Source of the DNA: Lachnospiraceae bacterium Marseille-Q4251
GTDB lineage: Bacteria; Bacillota; Clostridia; Lachnospirales; Lachnospiraceae
Direction of reading: 5' to 3'
NCBI GenBank assembly: GCA_018223435.1
Contig: JAGTTO010000001.1
Span: forward strand, 2,914,001 to 2,978,000
DNA length: 64,000 nt
Position 1 is the stretch's first letter. Each line of letters begins with the position of its first letter. The notes below the pieces were generated by a model that was not told the DNA's origin, ran no database searches, and was given only the letters and a program-made list of their open reading frames with translations. The translations under genes were made by a program, and so were the position numbers. This document shows positions 17,543 to 26,127 of this stretch, in pieces.

Positions 17543-18232
17543 TTAAAGTAATTTCAGAATCTCGTGCAGATCCTCTATTTCATAGTCGATCCGGTATTCC
17601 GGGCCGGCAGAAAGGTGGTTGGGATTGTACCAGCAGGTGAGAATTTCCGCGTTGTTTCCGCCGCGGATATCGCTGGTCAGGGAATCGCCCACGATCAGAA
17701 CCTCTGACTTATCCACAGGGCCAAGGGCATCAAAGACCTGGTTGAAAAATTCGATATTCGGTTTTTCATAGCCCAGCTGCTCAGAGAGGAAAATCCCGTC
17801 CATAAGCTCGCCGATGCCGGAGAGTTTCAGTTTCTTTGTCTGGGCGGCGATGGTGCCGTTGGAGACGGCGTACTGTTTTACTTTTCCCTGAAGGGATTTG
17901 ATGAGATTCAGGCTGTCGTCGCAGTAGACGATGGAGTCCGCATCCCCCAGCCGGTCCTGATATTTTTCATTGAATTCTGCGGCGATGGAGGCATCCAGGC
18001 CCTCGGACTCAAAAAAATCATGAAAACGGCCAACCAGAATCTCCGGTTTGGTCATCTCGCCGTTTTCAAGTTTTACCCAGTAGGAACGGTTAATTTTGCT
18101 GTAACGGGCAAGCATTTTGTCGGTGCATTCGCCCAGATGATATTCCCTGAAAAGTTTTCGGATGGCGGCTTTCTCTGCGGCGATGAAGTCCAGAAGAGTG
18201 CCGTCCACATCCCATAAAAGTGTTGTAATCAT
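17543..18232 (-). CDS. HAD hydrolase, YjjG-type noncanonical pyrimidine nucleotidase
   Basis: 229 residues, started at the ATG behind GAAGGAGAAAG; a longer in-frame extension upstream has no support. Motif I is LLWDVDGTLLDF, motif II QYAVSNGT, the motif III Lys is in GYEKPNIEFFNQVFDALG, and motif IV is VLIVGDSLTSDI. The cap domain size and the KPNIEFF pattern match YjjG nucleotidases, which clean up noncanonical nucleotides such as 5-halogenated dUMP. Probably co-transcribed with the symporter that follows, without obvious functional link. Confidence 0.85.
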   Translation of the reverse strand: MITTLLWDVDGTLLDFIAAEKAAIRKLFREYHLGECTDKMLARYSKINRSYWVKLENGEMTKPEILVGRFHDFFESEGLDASIAAEFNEKYQDRLGDADSIVYCDDSLNLIKSLQGKVKQYAVSNGTIAAQTKKLKLSGIGELMDGIFLSEQLGYEKPNIEFFNQVFDALGPVDKSEVLIVGDSLTSDIRGGNNAEILTCWYNPNHLSAGPEYRIDYEIEDLHEILKLL

Positions 18233-18356
18233 TCTTTCTCCTTCCTGTTGATTTCTCAGTGGAAATTTTCTGCCGACGCTCCTATCCGCAGCGCGGCAAC
18301 CCTCCCCAGCGATTATAACCCTGAAAAGACAAAAGCACAAGGAAAAAGCTCGAACG

Positions 18357-18385
18357 TTGACAGACCAGGGCAAAAGGAGTAAATT
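18357..18385 (+). promoter_or_regulatory. Candidate promoter of the alarmone synthetase gene
   Basis: TTGACA at 18357, a 17-bp spacer and TAAATT at 18380 stand about 75 bp before the relQ-like start. The 228-bp gap between the divergent genes shows nothing else recognisable. Confidence 0.45.
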
Positions 18386-18461
18386 TTATTATAGAAGAAG
18401 CGGACATCGTAACGGGTCCGGGAGGAAATACTGTATACAGGTTACGAAAGGAATAGAGAGG

Positions 18462-19199
18462 ATGAGAAATCTGGAAGTTTTAAAAAAACAGGGACGGGAA
18501 CTTTTGGATCAGAGGCGGGATGAGTTTGTCCGTCAAAGCCTTTTGTCGGATGAGTTTCTGAATATGATTCAGAAAAATAAGAAACCCATGGATCTTCTGA
18601 TGTCTTATTACCAGTGCGCGATCATGGAGATCGAGACGAAATTCCGGGTGCTGAATCAGGAATATTCCCTGGAATACGACCGGAATCCCATTGAGGGGAT
18701 CAAGACCCGGGTAAAATCCTATGAAAGTATCCTGAAAAAGATCCGCAAAAAAAATATCCCCATAAACCTGGAGTCAATCGAGGAAAATATCCGGGATATC
18801 GCCGGAATCCGGGTGATCTGCTCGTTCCCCGAGGACATCTATGAGATTGCAGAGAGCTTTTTAAGGCAGGATGATATTATCCTCATTGAGAAAAAGGACT
18901 ACATCAAGGAGCCCAAGCCCAGCGGTTACCGAAGCCTCCACCTCATCGTCCAGGTGCCGATTTTTCTACAGAAAACAAAGAAGTTCGTCTATGTGGAGGT
19001 CCAGCTTCGGACGATCGCCATGGACTTCTGGGCGAGCCTGGAGCACAAGCTTCGTTATAAAAAGAACATTCCCGCCGAGCAGGAAAAGCTCATTCAGGAA
19101 GAGCTTTACGACTGCTCCATTCAGAGTGCGGAGCTGGACAAACGGATGCAGGACATCCGGAATATGATCATCAAAGCCAATGGCGACGGAGAAGAATAG
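18462..19199 (+). CDS. Small alarmone synthetase (RelQ/YjbM-like GTP pyrophosphokinase)
   Basis: 245 residues, started at ATG behind AGAGAGG. It contains only a (p)ppGpp synthetase domain: IKTRVKSYESILKKI, DIAGIRVICSF, the substrate-binding PSGYRSLHLIV and VEVQLRTIAMDFWASLEHKLRYK. There is no HD hydrolase, TGS or ACT domain, so it is a stand-alone SAS that transfers pyrophosphate from ATP to GTP/GDP during stress. A PHP phosphoesterase gene follows within 15 bp. Confidence 0.93.
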   Translation: MRNLEVLKKQGRELLDQRRDEFVRQSLLSDEFLNMIQKNKKPMDLLMSYYQCAIMEIETKFRVLNQEYSLEYDRNPIEGIKTRVKSYESILKKIRKKNIPINLESIEENIRDIAGIRVICSFPEDIYEIAESFLRQDDIILIEKKDYIKEPKPSGYRSLHLIVQVPIFLQKTKKFVYVEVQLRTIAMDFWASLEHKLRYKKNIPAEQEKLIQEELYDCSIQSAELDKRMQDIRNMIIKANGDGEE

Positions 19200-19213
19200 A
19201 GAGGAGCAGAAAA

Positions 19214-20092
19214 ATGAAAAAAGATTTATTTGGTGTGAATCGTTTAAAAATCAATCTTCATACACACACGACACGTTCCGATGGCGCAAAGACGCCGGAG
19301 GAGGTTGCAGAGATTTATAAGAAGGCCGGTTATGATGTGATCGCCATTACAGACCACTGGAATCATCTGGATAGTGGAAGGATTGCAGGCCTGCGTATTT
19401 TGTCAGGAGCAGAGTACAATATCGGCGGCGGAGACGGATGCGGCAATGTTTTCCATATTCTGGGCATCGGCTGCGAGAGCAAACCGGCTCTGACAGAGAC
19501 AGCAGGACCACAGGAAATCATTGACGAGGTGCATCGCTGCAAAGGCCTTGCGGTTCTTGCTCATCCGGCCTGGTCACTGAATACGGCACAGCAGGCAGCC
19601 CGGCTTTTCGGTGTGGATGCCACAGAAATTTATAATTCCGTATCGGACGCCGGAGAGTCTTCACGCCCTTATTCCGGAGATTTTGTGGATACGGCGGCCT
19701 GCCAGGGACTCTTTTATCCGCTGATTGCAGATGATGATGCCCATTTTTATAACGGCAGTGATGAGACGAAGGCCTGGATCATGCTGGAAGCGGAAGAAAA
19801 TGCTTCCGATGAAGAGCTTTTAAAAGCACTCAAAGAGGAAAAATTCTACGCGACCCAGGGCCCGGAGATTCATATCAGACGGGAAAACAATGAGGTGACA
19901 GTGATCTGTTCGCCTGTCAGTCGGATTTCCTTCTTTTCCAATGCAGTCTGGGCGCCGGAGCGCTGCCACAGGGGCGATGGTCTTACAAAAGCCGTGTGCC
20001 ATGTACAGCCCTGGGAAAACTTTATCCGCGCGGAGGTCACTGATGCCCAGGGAAAAATGGCCTGGAGCCGGGTAATACGGCTGAATGAGTGA
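19214..20092 (+). CDS. PHP-domain metal-dependent phosphoesterase
   Basis: 292 residues. N-terminal PHP motif INLHTHTTRSDG, second motif VIAITDHWNH, then a His-containing VLAHPAW and LIADDDAHFY further on, giving a full set of metal ligands. Members hydrolyse phosphate esters such as histidinol phosphate or short oligonucleotides (RNase AM/TrpH type). The C-terminal 80 residues are outside the PHP core. AGAGGAG precedes ATG, and the gene is probably co-transcribed with the alarmone synthetase. Confidence 0.85.
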   Translation: MKKDLFGVNRLKINLHTHTTRSDGAKTPEEVAEIYKKAGYDVIAITDHWNHLDSGRIAGLRILSGAEYNIGGGDGCGNVFHILGIGCESKPALTETAGPQEIIDEVHRCKGLAVLAHPAWSLNTAQQAARLFGVDATEIYNSVSDAGESSRPYSGDFVDTAACQGLFYPLIADDDAHFYNGSDETKAWIMLEAEENASDEELLKALKEEKFYATQGPEIHIRRENNEVTVICSPVSRISFFSNAVWAPERCHRGDGLTKAVCHVQPWENFIRAEVTDAQGKMAWSRVIRLNE

Positions 20093-20146
20093 CAAAACAG
20101 GGGGTAAAAGGCTTCTCATGCGGACGATTCAGAACGTTCGGACAAA

Positions 20147-20177
20147 AAAAGCTGGCTCTTAGGAGTCAGCTTTTTGC
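20147..20177. terminator. Bidirectional intrinsic terminator
   Basis: Stem of about 12 bp (AAAAGCTGGCTC with GAGTCAGCTTTT, one mismatch) with a 4-base loop. It overlaps the last codons of the convergent HTH gene and closes the PHP gene. Confidence 0.85.
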
Positions 20178-20635
20178 ACTTCTTTTTCCACCCAGAGCTG
20201 CAGGGCTTCGATGGCCAGCGAGACTTTCTCGAGATTTTCCTGGATATTGGAGAAATCAGGGCTCTCGTCCTCAGAGATCTGTCCGTCCCGGGAGATCTCG
20301 ATGAGCCGGTTGGTCAGAGGGTAAACGGCATTTAAGGAGGCCACGGTCTCCAGAATGATCGCGGGAAGCTCCGTCATCTCGATCGGTGGAACGTATTTCC
20401 GGCCGATGGGACATTCGTGGGAGCAGTAGTAGTTGCAGAGCTCCGGCGCTTTGTAGACCTCCGCCATGCGGATCACGTCCTCCGGCGCGGGTTCGCTTTT
20501 CTCATTTTCGATGCGCTCCAGGCGGTCCTCGGAGATAAATTCCAGAAGTTCGGCTGCTTTTTCCCGGGTGAGGTCGTTTTCCTCCCGGAGTTTCTGGTAA
20601 ATCGTTTTATTTTCTCTGGTTGATTTTCTTCCCAT
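20159..20635 (-). CDS. Helix-turn-helix (XRE-type) protein with Cys-rich segment
   Basis: 158 residues, started at ATG behind AGGGGGA. Residues 10-60 form an XRE-like helix-turn-helix (YQKLREENDLTREKAAELLEF, then RLERIENEKSEPAPEDVIRMAEVY). Next comes CNYYCSHECPIGR, three closely spaced cysteines that could bind metal. The second half is helical. This layout is seen in many Lachnospiraceae, but its targets are unknown. Monocistronic, with its stop inside the shared terminator. Confidence 0.75.
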   Translation of the reverse strand: MGRKSTRENKTIYQKLREENDLTREKAAELLEFISEDRLERIENEKSEPAPEDVIRMAEVYKAPELCNYYCSHECPIGRKYVPPIEMTELPAIILETVASLNAVYPLTNRLIEISRDGQISEDESPDFSNIQENLEKVSLAIEALQLWVEKEVQKADS

Positions 20636-20750
20636 GTCGTCCCCCTTAATATTTTGTGTTTTCTGCGGAATAAGAGGTTTTATTCTGCGAAGGCCGCGGT
20701 GTATTTTCACGGCGGGATTTCTTATAATAGTCACATCAGACGAATTTATT

Positions 20751-20968
20751 ATATGATGATGTTGGGGTCAAAAGGTATTTTGCCCCCAACTGATGCCTAC
20801 GAATTGCTCCGCTGCAAGGCAGCTCACGCAATTCTACAAACATTCGAAATCCGCTGATTTACTGCGTAAATCGCTACTTTCTCATGTTTTGCGGGTCCCA
20901 AGTTCAAAAGCCTTATCGTGCAAGCACGAACGGCTTTTTGAGCTTTTGACCCTGGCATCATCATTATA
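20751..20968. repeat. 218-bp palindromic MITE-like element
   Basis: The ends are inverted repeats of about 24 bp (ATGATGATG-TTG-GGGTCAAAAG on the left; on the right the complement reads ATGATGATG-CCA-GGGTCAAAAG). Inside, AAAAGCC and GGCTTTTT arms form a further stem. No coding potential. The right ~90 bp recur in inverse orientation at 50961-51060 with many point differences, so it is a dispersed family, not a one-off palindrome. Confidence 0.7.
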
Positions 20969-20997
20969 TCATGAAAGAGAAAGAAGAGGAAAAGAAA

Positions 20998-21417
20998 ATG
21001 GAAGGTTACAACATAGAAAAAGAAATGAGAGAAGCCATCGAGGCCGGTGAAAACGCACTGTACAGCCTCAGGGCAGCGAAAGAAGAGCTTCGGAAAGCCG
21101 GCAACTGGGGAATCGCAGACCTGCTTGGCGGCGGTTTTTTTGTAAGCCTCATCAAACATTCCAAGATGGACGAAGCGTCCCGCCTGATGGAGCAGGCCAG
21201 ATACGATCTGAAAAAATTCCAGAAAGAGCTCCGGGACGTGACTGTGAACACTGATTTATCTTTGAACTGCGGCGATTTTCTTACCTTCGCCGATTTCTTC
21301 TGGGACGGTGTCGTTGCCGACTGGCTGGTTCAGTCGAAGATCAACGAGGCGAGGAGCCAGGTTGAGCAGGCCATCCCTCAGGTAGAACAGATACTCAGCA
21401 ACTTGAAACGTTATTAA
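20998..21417 (+). CDS. Conserved hypothetical protein, helical
   Basis: 139 residues from an ATG behind AAGAGGAAAAG. Largely alpha-helical and charged, with heptad-like stretches at both ends (MREAIEAGENALYSLRAAKEELRKAG; NEARSQVEQAIPQVEQILSNLKRY). A short glycine-rich hydrophobic centre (IADLLGGGFFVSLIKHSKM) precedes EQARYDLKKFQKELRDV. I do not recognise a named family. It is followed after 13 bp by a His-rich micro-protein with which it probably forms an operon closed by a terminator. Confidence 0.65.
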   Translation: MEGYNIEKEMREAIEAGENALYSLRAAKEELRKAGNWGIADLLGGGFFVSLIKHSKMDEASRLMEQARYDLKKFQKELRDVTVNTDLSLNCGDFLTFADFFWDGVVADWLVQSKINEARSQVEQAIPQVEQILSNLKRY

Positions 21418-21430
21418 GGGGGAAAACGAT

Positions 21431-21607
21431 ATGTTATCATTCATCATTCTTATTTTTGTTCTCATGGCACTTGGTAGCGGAGGCCGCGGACGTTATTATT
21501 ATCACCATCATGGTCCTTATCATCATGACCCATTTTTCGGCCCGCCTCATCATCATGGCGGCTGCTGTCATCATGATCACCACCATCATCACCATGGCTG
21601 CTGGTAA
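21431..21607 (+). CDS. 58-residue His/Cys-rich membrane-anchored micro-protein
   Basis: A short gene behind AAGGGGGAAA. Residues 1-15 are hydrophobic (MLSFIILIFVLMALG) and can anchor or export the protein. The rest is glycine, tyrosine and histidine-rich, with HHH, HH, HHH, HH and a run of six histidines, 16 His in 58 residues, plus Cys pairs in GGCCHHD and a final GCW. Such composition strongly suggests binding of nickel, zinc, copper or haem at the membrane. No known family is recognised. Position right after the helical hypothetical gene and before a terminator implies a two-gene operon. Confidence 0.7.
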   Translation: MLSFIILIFVLMALGSGGRGRYYYHHHGPYHHDPFFGPPHHHGGCCHHDHHHHHHGCW

Positions 21608-21618
21608 AATTTTTATGC

Positions 21619-21650
21619 AGGCACAGTTTCCGGACTGTGCCTCTTTTTTT
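21619..21650 (+). terminator. Intrinsic terminator
   Basis: Stem AGGCACAGT/ACTGTGCCT with a 6-base loop and a T-run, just after the His-rich gene. Confidence 0.9.
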
Positions 21651-21675
21651 GTTATGCGACGGGGAAAAGAAAGGC

Positions 21676-21736
21676 TTGACAAATCAGGAGATTTTCATAT
21701 AATTATCATCGGTAATTAACAAAGGTAACTATCGAG
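21676..21736 (+). promoter_or_regulatory. Promoter of marR-MATE operon with candidate operator
   Basis: TTGACA (21676), a 16-bp spacer and a perfect TATAAT (21698). Directly downstream, GGTAATTAAC-AAAGGTAAC includes the near-symmetrical halves expected of a MarR-type operator, which would allow autorepression. Confidence 0.6.
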
Positions 21737-21749
21737 AGGGGTACATGAC

Positions 21750-22202
21750 ATGACCAGTGAGAAAATCAAGAGGATGCTCGATGCCTGCTATCAGGCAAAA
21801 CGGATTCGGGATCTGCTCCCGCCTCTGCCGGAGGGAGTCATGCCGTCTTACATCCAGTATCTGGAGAAGATCCAGGCACTGGAAAAACAGGGCATTCGGG
21901 TGAAAGTCTCTGATATCAGTGCTGCCATGAGTCTTCCAAGACCCGGAGTCACCAGAACGGTGAAGGAGATGGAGAAAAAAGGCTATTTGAAGAAACTCGC
22001 GTCTCCGGATGACGGGCGTGTGACCTATATCTCTGTCACGGAAGCGGGAAAAGCGCTTTCCAGGGAATATGACGAGCTCTATTTTGGCACACTTTCCCGG
22101 GAGCTTTCCGGTATTTCCGAGGAAGAAGCAGACTGTATGATTGAGACGATCGGAAAATTTTATGAGATCATGTGTGAGAGGAGGAGTCGTTATGACAAAT
22201 GA
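21750..22202 (+). CDS. MarR-family transcriptional regulator
   Basis: 150 residues with a winged helix: ISAAMSLPRPGVTRTVKEMEKKGYLKKLASPDDGRVTYISVTEAG, the recognition helix and wing typical of MarR/DtxR-like repressors. Its stop overlaps the start of the MATE gene by 11 bases, so it is presumably the local regulator of that pump and responds to a ligand of it. Confidence 0.88.
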   Translation: MTSEKIKRMLDACYQAKRIRDLLPPLPEGVMPSYIQYLEKIQALEKQGIRVKVSDISAAMSLPRPGVTRTVKEMEKKGYLKKLASPDDGRVTYISVTEAGKALSREYDELYFGTLSRELSGISEEEADCMIETIGKFYEIMCERRSRYDK

Positions 22203-23529
22203 CAAGGCAGATTTTACTCGAGGAAGTATTTTGAAAAAACTCGTTGCTTTTATGATGCCGATTCTGGGTGCGCTGATTCTGCAGGCGGCCTACGGCGCAG
22301 TGGACCTTCTGGTGGTGGGAAGATTCGGTTCCACCTCAGGTCTTTCCGCAGTTTCTACCGGAAGCCAGGTGCTCAACCTGGTGACTTTCGTGGTGATTCA
22401 GTTTGCCATGGGTATCACGGTTCTGATTGCCCGCTATCTCGGAGAGAAGAAGCCGGAGAGGATTGGAGCCGTTATCGGCGGATCCGCCGTTGTGTTCACG
22501 ATCATCTCTGTGATTCTTTTTGGGGTGATGGTCAGCCTGGCGCGACCCATCTCCGTACTGATGCAGGCCCCCGAGGAAGCGTTGGATCTTACTGCCGCCT
22601 ATGTGAGGATCTGCGGAAGCGGTATCTTTTTCATTGTGGCTTATAACCTGTTGTCCGCCATTTTCCGTGGTTTAGGGGACAGCCAGTCACCGCTGCTTTT
22701 CGTGCTGGTGGCCTGTATCGTAAATATCATCGGCGACCTGATTCTTGTGGCTGGTCTTCATATGGATGCGGCAGGAGCGGCCGTGGCGACGGTTCTGGCC
22801 CAGGCTCTCAGCGTGGTCTTTGCGGTCATGCTTCTTATAAAGAAGAAACTGCCGTTTAAGATCACAAAGCAGGATTTCTGCCTGAATTCCCAGTGCAAAA
22901 AGTTCCTCAAGATCGGTCTGCCGCTGGCACTTCAGGAATTTCTGACCCAGGTTTCTTTCCTGGCGCTCTGTGCTTTCGTCAACCGTCTGGGACTGGAGGC
23001 CTCCTCCGGTTACGGCGTTGCCTGCAAGATCGTAAACTTCGCCATGCTGGTGCCCAGCGCTCTGATGCAGTCCATGGCTTCCTTCGTTTCCCAGAACGTG
23101 GGAGCAGGAAAGACAAAACGTGCGAAACAGTCCATGTTTACCGGTATCGGCGTGGGTCTCTCCGTCGGCTGCCTGGTCTTCGCACTCATCATGCTGAAGG
23201 GCGATATGCTGACAGGCTTTTTCTCCACGGAGACAGCCGTTATCCAGAATGGCTATGATTATCTGAAGGGTTTCGCTCTGGAGACCCTTGTGACGGCGGT
23301 TCTTTTCAGTATGATAGGTTATTTCAACGGAAACAACAAGACCGTCTGGGTTATGACCCAGGGCCTGATCCAGACTCTTCTGGTCCGCCTGCCGCTGGCC
23401 TACTTCATGAGTATCCAGCCCAACGCCAGCCTGACCAAGATCGGTCTCGCTGCCCCGATCTCAACGATTGTGGGTATTATTCTGAATGTGGGATTTTTCC
23501 TGTATCTGGAGAAGAAAGAACGAAAATAA
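22192..23529 (+). CDS. MATE-family efflux transporter, MarR-linked
   Basis: 445 residues, started at ATG behind GAGGAGG inside the end of marR. Twelve hydrophobic segments. MATE features include [26 protein letters not shown] in the first half and [19 protein letters not shown] in the second. Likely multidrug or metabolite export, controlled by the overlapping MarR. It is distinct in sequence from the other two MATE pumps here (7.4 kb and 40 kb). The gene is followed directly by a chimeric pseudogene. Confidence 0.92.
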   Translation: MTNDKADFTRGSILKKLVAFMMPILGALILQAAYGAVDLLVVGRFGSTSGLSAVSTGSQVLNLVTFVVIQFAMGITVLIARYLGEKKPERIGAVIGGSAVVFTIISVILFGVMVSLARPISVLMQAPEEALDLTAAYVRICGSGIFFIVAYNLLSAIFRGLGDSQSPLLFVLVACIVNIIGDLILVAGLHMDAAGAAVATVLAQALSVVFAVMLLIKKKLPFKITKQDFCLNSQCKKFLKIGLPLALQEFLTQVSFLALCAFVNRLGLEASSGYGVACKIVNFAMLVPSALMQSMASFVSQNVGAGKTKRAKQSMFTGIGVGLSVGCLVFALIMLKGDMLTGFFSTETAVIQNGYDYLKGFALETLVTAVLFSMIGYFNGNNKTVWVMTQGLIQTLLVRLPLAYFMSIQPNASLTKIGLAAPISTIVGIILNVGFFLYLEKKERK

Positions 23530-23539
23530 AAGAAGAGGA

Positions 23540-23855
23540 ATTCCTGAATGATCTGAAAAAGGTAAACGACACCCTGGGCCATGAGATGGGAGACATTATG
23601 ATCCTTAACTTCGCAAAACTTCTTCGGAAGGTCGTTCCGCTCCGCTATTTCGTGGACCGCTTCGGCGGAGATGAATTTATTGTCATCGCGCTGACCCTTG
23701 TGCTGCCGCTGGATGATAAAGTATTTACGAGAGAATTGTGGGAATCCGCGACTGAGTGCCCGGTAGTATTTCCGGATGGCGTTGGCGTTGTTCCGTGGAT
23801 GGTTCCCGGTGGAAGAGAGATCGCAGTGAAAACCGCGGAGCTGATGAAAAAGTAG
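23540..23855 (+). pseudogene. GGDEF fragment fused to rhamnulose-phosphate aldolase fragment
   Basis: One open frame without a plausible start. The first ~50 codons are the core of a diguanylate cyclase ([14 protein letters not shown], then [11 protein letters not shown]). It then becomes, without break, the middle of a RhaD aldolase ([20 protein letters not shown] to [17 protein letters not shown]) and stops. The aldolase part resembles the intact rhaD at 51.8 kb (roughly 87% at DNA level by eye), so it derives from a paralogue, not from a recent copy. A small GC-rich stem (AGCCGC/GCGGCT) follows. Confidence 0.8.
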
Positions 23856-23943
23856 TGATTTTATTGTATTTAGGGCTAGCCGCCGCGCTAGCGGCTTGGT
23901 ACAATAAGTGCATATGAAAAATCTGTTATACAAGGAGAAGAAG

Positions 23944-26082
23944 ATGAAAAAGAAATGGATAGCAGCAGTGCTCTGCTTCAGCGTTCTGACTACGCTGACG
24001 GGGCCTTTTGTCAAAGCAGATGATACGGTGCAGGAAGAAAGCATTCTGGAGAAATACGAACATCAGCATCGGGATATTGGGGAAGCGGTATATCGGGAGG
24101 CCGCCTTTGCATTTGCGGGCGGAGACGGAAGTGAAAGTTCTCCTTATGAGATCAGCTCGGCGGAGGAACTGCAGTATCTCGCAGAGCTTCTGGCAGAGGA
24201 TGCCCTTAGTGATTACCGGGGAAAATATTACATTCTGACAGCCGATATCAGCCTGAATGATGTTTCCAATTATGAAAACTGGGGAGAACAGAGACCGTCC
24301 TATGACTGGAAAACGATCGGAACAAAGGCGGCGTTTACCGGTGTCTTTGATGGAAACGGCCATACGATCAGCGGCCTGTATCTGAACAGAGATATCGAGG
24401 AAAATAATACGGACGCTTCCGTTGATTACTGCGGACTGTTCGCAGATGTGTACCAGGGGACGATTAAAAATCTGAATCTGACGAATGTATATATTGAAGT
24501 ATCTGGGGACAGTTCCAGAGTGGGTGGAATTGCGGGCATGGCATCGAAAACGCAGATCCTTGACTGTACCGTGGATGGAACGCTGATTGGGTATGACGGC
24601 TATTATGGTGGAATTGCAGGAAGTGCATCAGGTACGATCAGTGGCTGTGAGTTTAGCGGAAGCGTGAGTGCAGCGAAGAATCTGCAAAATAGTCAGAGCG
24701 GCCAGGCTTATGTCGGAGGAATTGCGGGAGATTTTTCATCTGCGGTAGTTGGCACCGGTGATGAGAGCGCGGATGATTTCGAAGGAATTATAAACTGTGT
24801 AAACAAGGGAACGATAGAGATTGAAAACGGCTATCAGTCTGCGTTGGCAGCAGGGGGAATTGCAGGCTCAAACTCGGCCAGAATCACAGGTTGTACAAAT
24901 GAAGGAACTGTGGAAGCAAAAGCGGCAGCGGAAGACAGAGAAGAACTGGGAACTGCGGCTTTGTCCATAGGAGGAATTGCAGGAAGCTTTGTTGTGGCTG
25001 TTCTGGGAGAAGACGGTGTGCTCAGTGGCTGTGAAAATACCGGAACGGTTATGTCTGACAGTGCCAATACAGGCGGAATCGTGGGTACTGTAGATCTGTC
25101 AGATCCTAGATATGCAGTAACGATTGAGAATTGCAAGAATACAGGAAAGGTATTTTCGGCAAATCATTATTATGCCGGAATTGCAGCAGATATAGGAGTT
25201 AAGGCGGATAACACGCTCACGATTGCCGGCTGTACAAATGAAACCGATTTTACAGAAGGAGAGGGCGCCGGAATCGTCTATGAATTGGTGATGCAGAAAG
25301 GAAATATGCTTCTTTCAGGCAATGTCAATCATGGAACGATCACCTCATCCGGGCAGAATGCCGCAGGTATTCTCTGCTACACGGCAAATATGGGAGATGA
25401 CTGGCAGCTGAATATCGAAGACTGTGAGAATACGGCAGATATCAGTTCCGAAGGAAATGTGGGAGGAATCGCAGGCTTTACCGCTTATTATAAAACAGAT
25501 GAAGCGGGTTCTTCTTTTAACATTCAGAATTGTAAGAACAGCGGAAATCTCTCTTCCACGACTACGAATGGTTATATCGGCGGTATTCTTGCAGTGGATG
25601 GTTTTATGCAGACGCAGACAACCATCGACAGCTGCGAGAACAGTGGAACGATTTCCTTCACGAAGTCATGGGTCATGCAGGAAAATGAGCTTAAGACAGA
25701 AAATGACGATGGCGAAAAAGAAGACGCAAGCCTCTTTACCCTGTCTGTTATGGGCGGCGGAATCGTCGGCAGAATCGGTGAAGCAGTCATGCTGTCCGTT
25801 GATGCGGATAAGCCGGATGGGCAGGAAATCAACAAAAAAGACGCGCTTGTCAGGATCAGCAACTGTGTGAACACCGGAGCTCTCAGCTATGAGGAACCGC
25901 AGAAAGGAGACGGTGTAACCGAAGAAGACTTACAGAAAGCAGCAGAAACATACTGGAAGGCAAGCATGGGCGGAATCTTGGGAGACTGCTCCTGTACGAA
26001 TGGGTACAGCGTGAATTTTGAAAACTGTACTTACAATACAGAGCGCGGAATTGGAAACACAGAGCTTCCGGATATTGAATGA
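23944..26082 (+). CDS. Secreted GLUG-repeat beta-helix surface protein
   Basis: 712 residues, started at ATG behind AAGGAGAAG. A Sec signal peptide (MKKKWIAAVLCFSVLTTLTG) is followed by a short linker. Then come about a dozen repeats of a GG-I-A/V-G type (SRVGGIAGMA, YYGGIAGSAS, AYVGGIAGDF, AAGGIAGSNS, ANTGGIVGTV, GNVGGIAGFT, SMGGILGDCS and others), each paired with a C-x-N-x-G-T-V strand. This is the GLUG right-handed beta-helix seen in adhesins and IgA-protease-like proteins. No LPXTG or membrane anchor is present at the end (TELPDIE), so it is released or held non-covalently. Possible adhesin; no catalytic motif seen. Confidence 0.85.
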   Translation: MKKKWIAAVLCFSVLTTLTGPFVKADDTVQEESILEKYEHQHRDIGEAVYREAAFAFAGGDGSESSPYEISSAEELQYLAELLAEDALSDYRGKYYILTADISLNDVSNYENWGEQRPSYDWKTIGTKAAFTGVFDGNGHTISGLYLNRDIEENNTDASVDYCGLFADVYQGTIKNLNLTNVYIEVSGDSSRVGGIAGMASKTQILDCTVDGTLIGYDGYYGGIAGSASGTISGCEFSGSVSAAKNLQNSQSGQAYVGGIAGDFSSAVVGTGDESADDFEGIINCVNKGTIEIENGYQSALAAGGIAGSNSARITGCTNEGTVEAKAAAEDREELGTAALSIGGIAGSFVVAVLGEDGVLSGCENTGTVMSDSANTGGIVGTVDLSDPRYAVTIENCKNTGKVFSANHYYAGIAADIGVKADNTLTIAGCTNETDFTEGEGAGIVYELVMQKGNMLLSGNVNHGTITSSGQNAAGILCYTANMGDDWQLNIEDCENTADISSEGNVGGIAGFTAYYKTDEAGSSFNIQNCKNSGNLSSTTTNGYIGGILAVDGFMQTQTTIDSCENSGTISFTKSWVMQENELKTENDDGEKEDASLFTLSVMGGGIVGRIGEAVMLSVDADKPDGQEINKKDALVRISNCVNTGALSYEEPQKGDGVTEEDLQKAAETYWKASMGGILGDCSCTNGYSVNFENCTYNTERGIGNTELPDIE

Positions 26083-26083
26083 G

Positions 26084-26125
26084 CCAAGGGGGACGGAGTT
26101 TGTGCCAAAAACTCCGTCCCCTTGG
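26084..26125. terminator. Palindromic terminator of a repeated type
   Basis: Stem CCAAGGGGGACGGAGTTT pairing with AAACTCCGTCCCCTTGG. The same hairpin recurs at 36080-36125. Located between convergent genes. Confidence 0.8.
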
Positions 26126-26127
26126 TT

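Noticed and set aside
24540..26000. Tandem DNA repeats in the GLUG protein as a CRISPR-like array
   Set aside because: The repetition is at protein level with irregular spacing and variable codons; there are no identical DNA repeats with spacers. No CRISPR array was seen anywhere.
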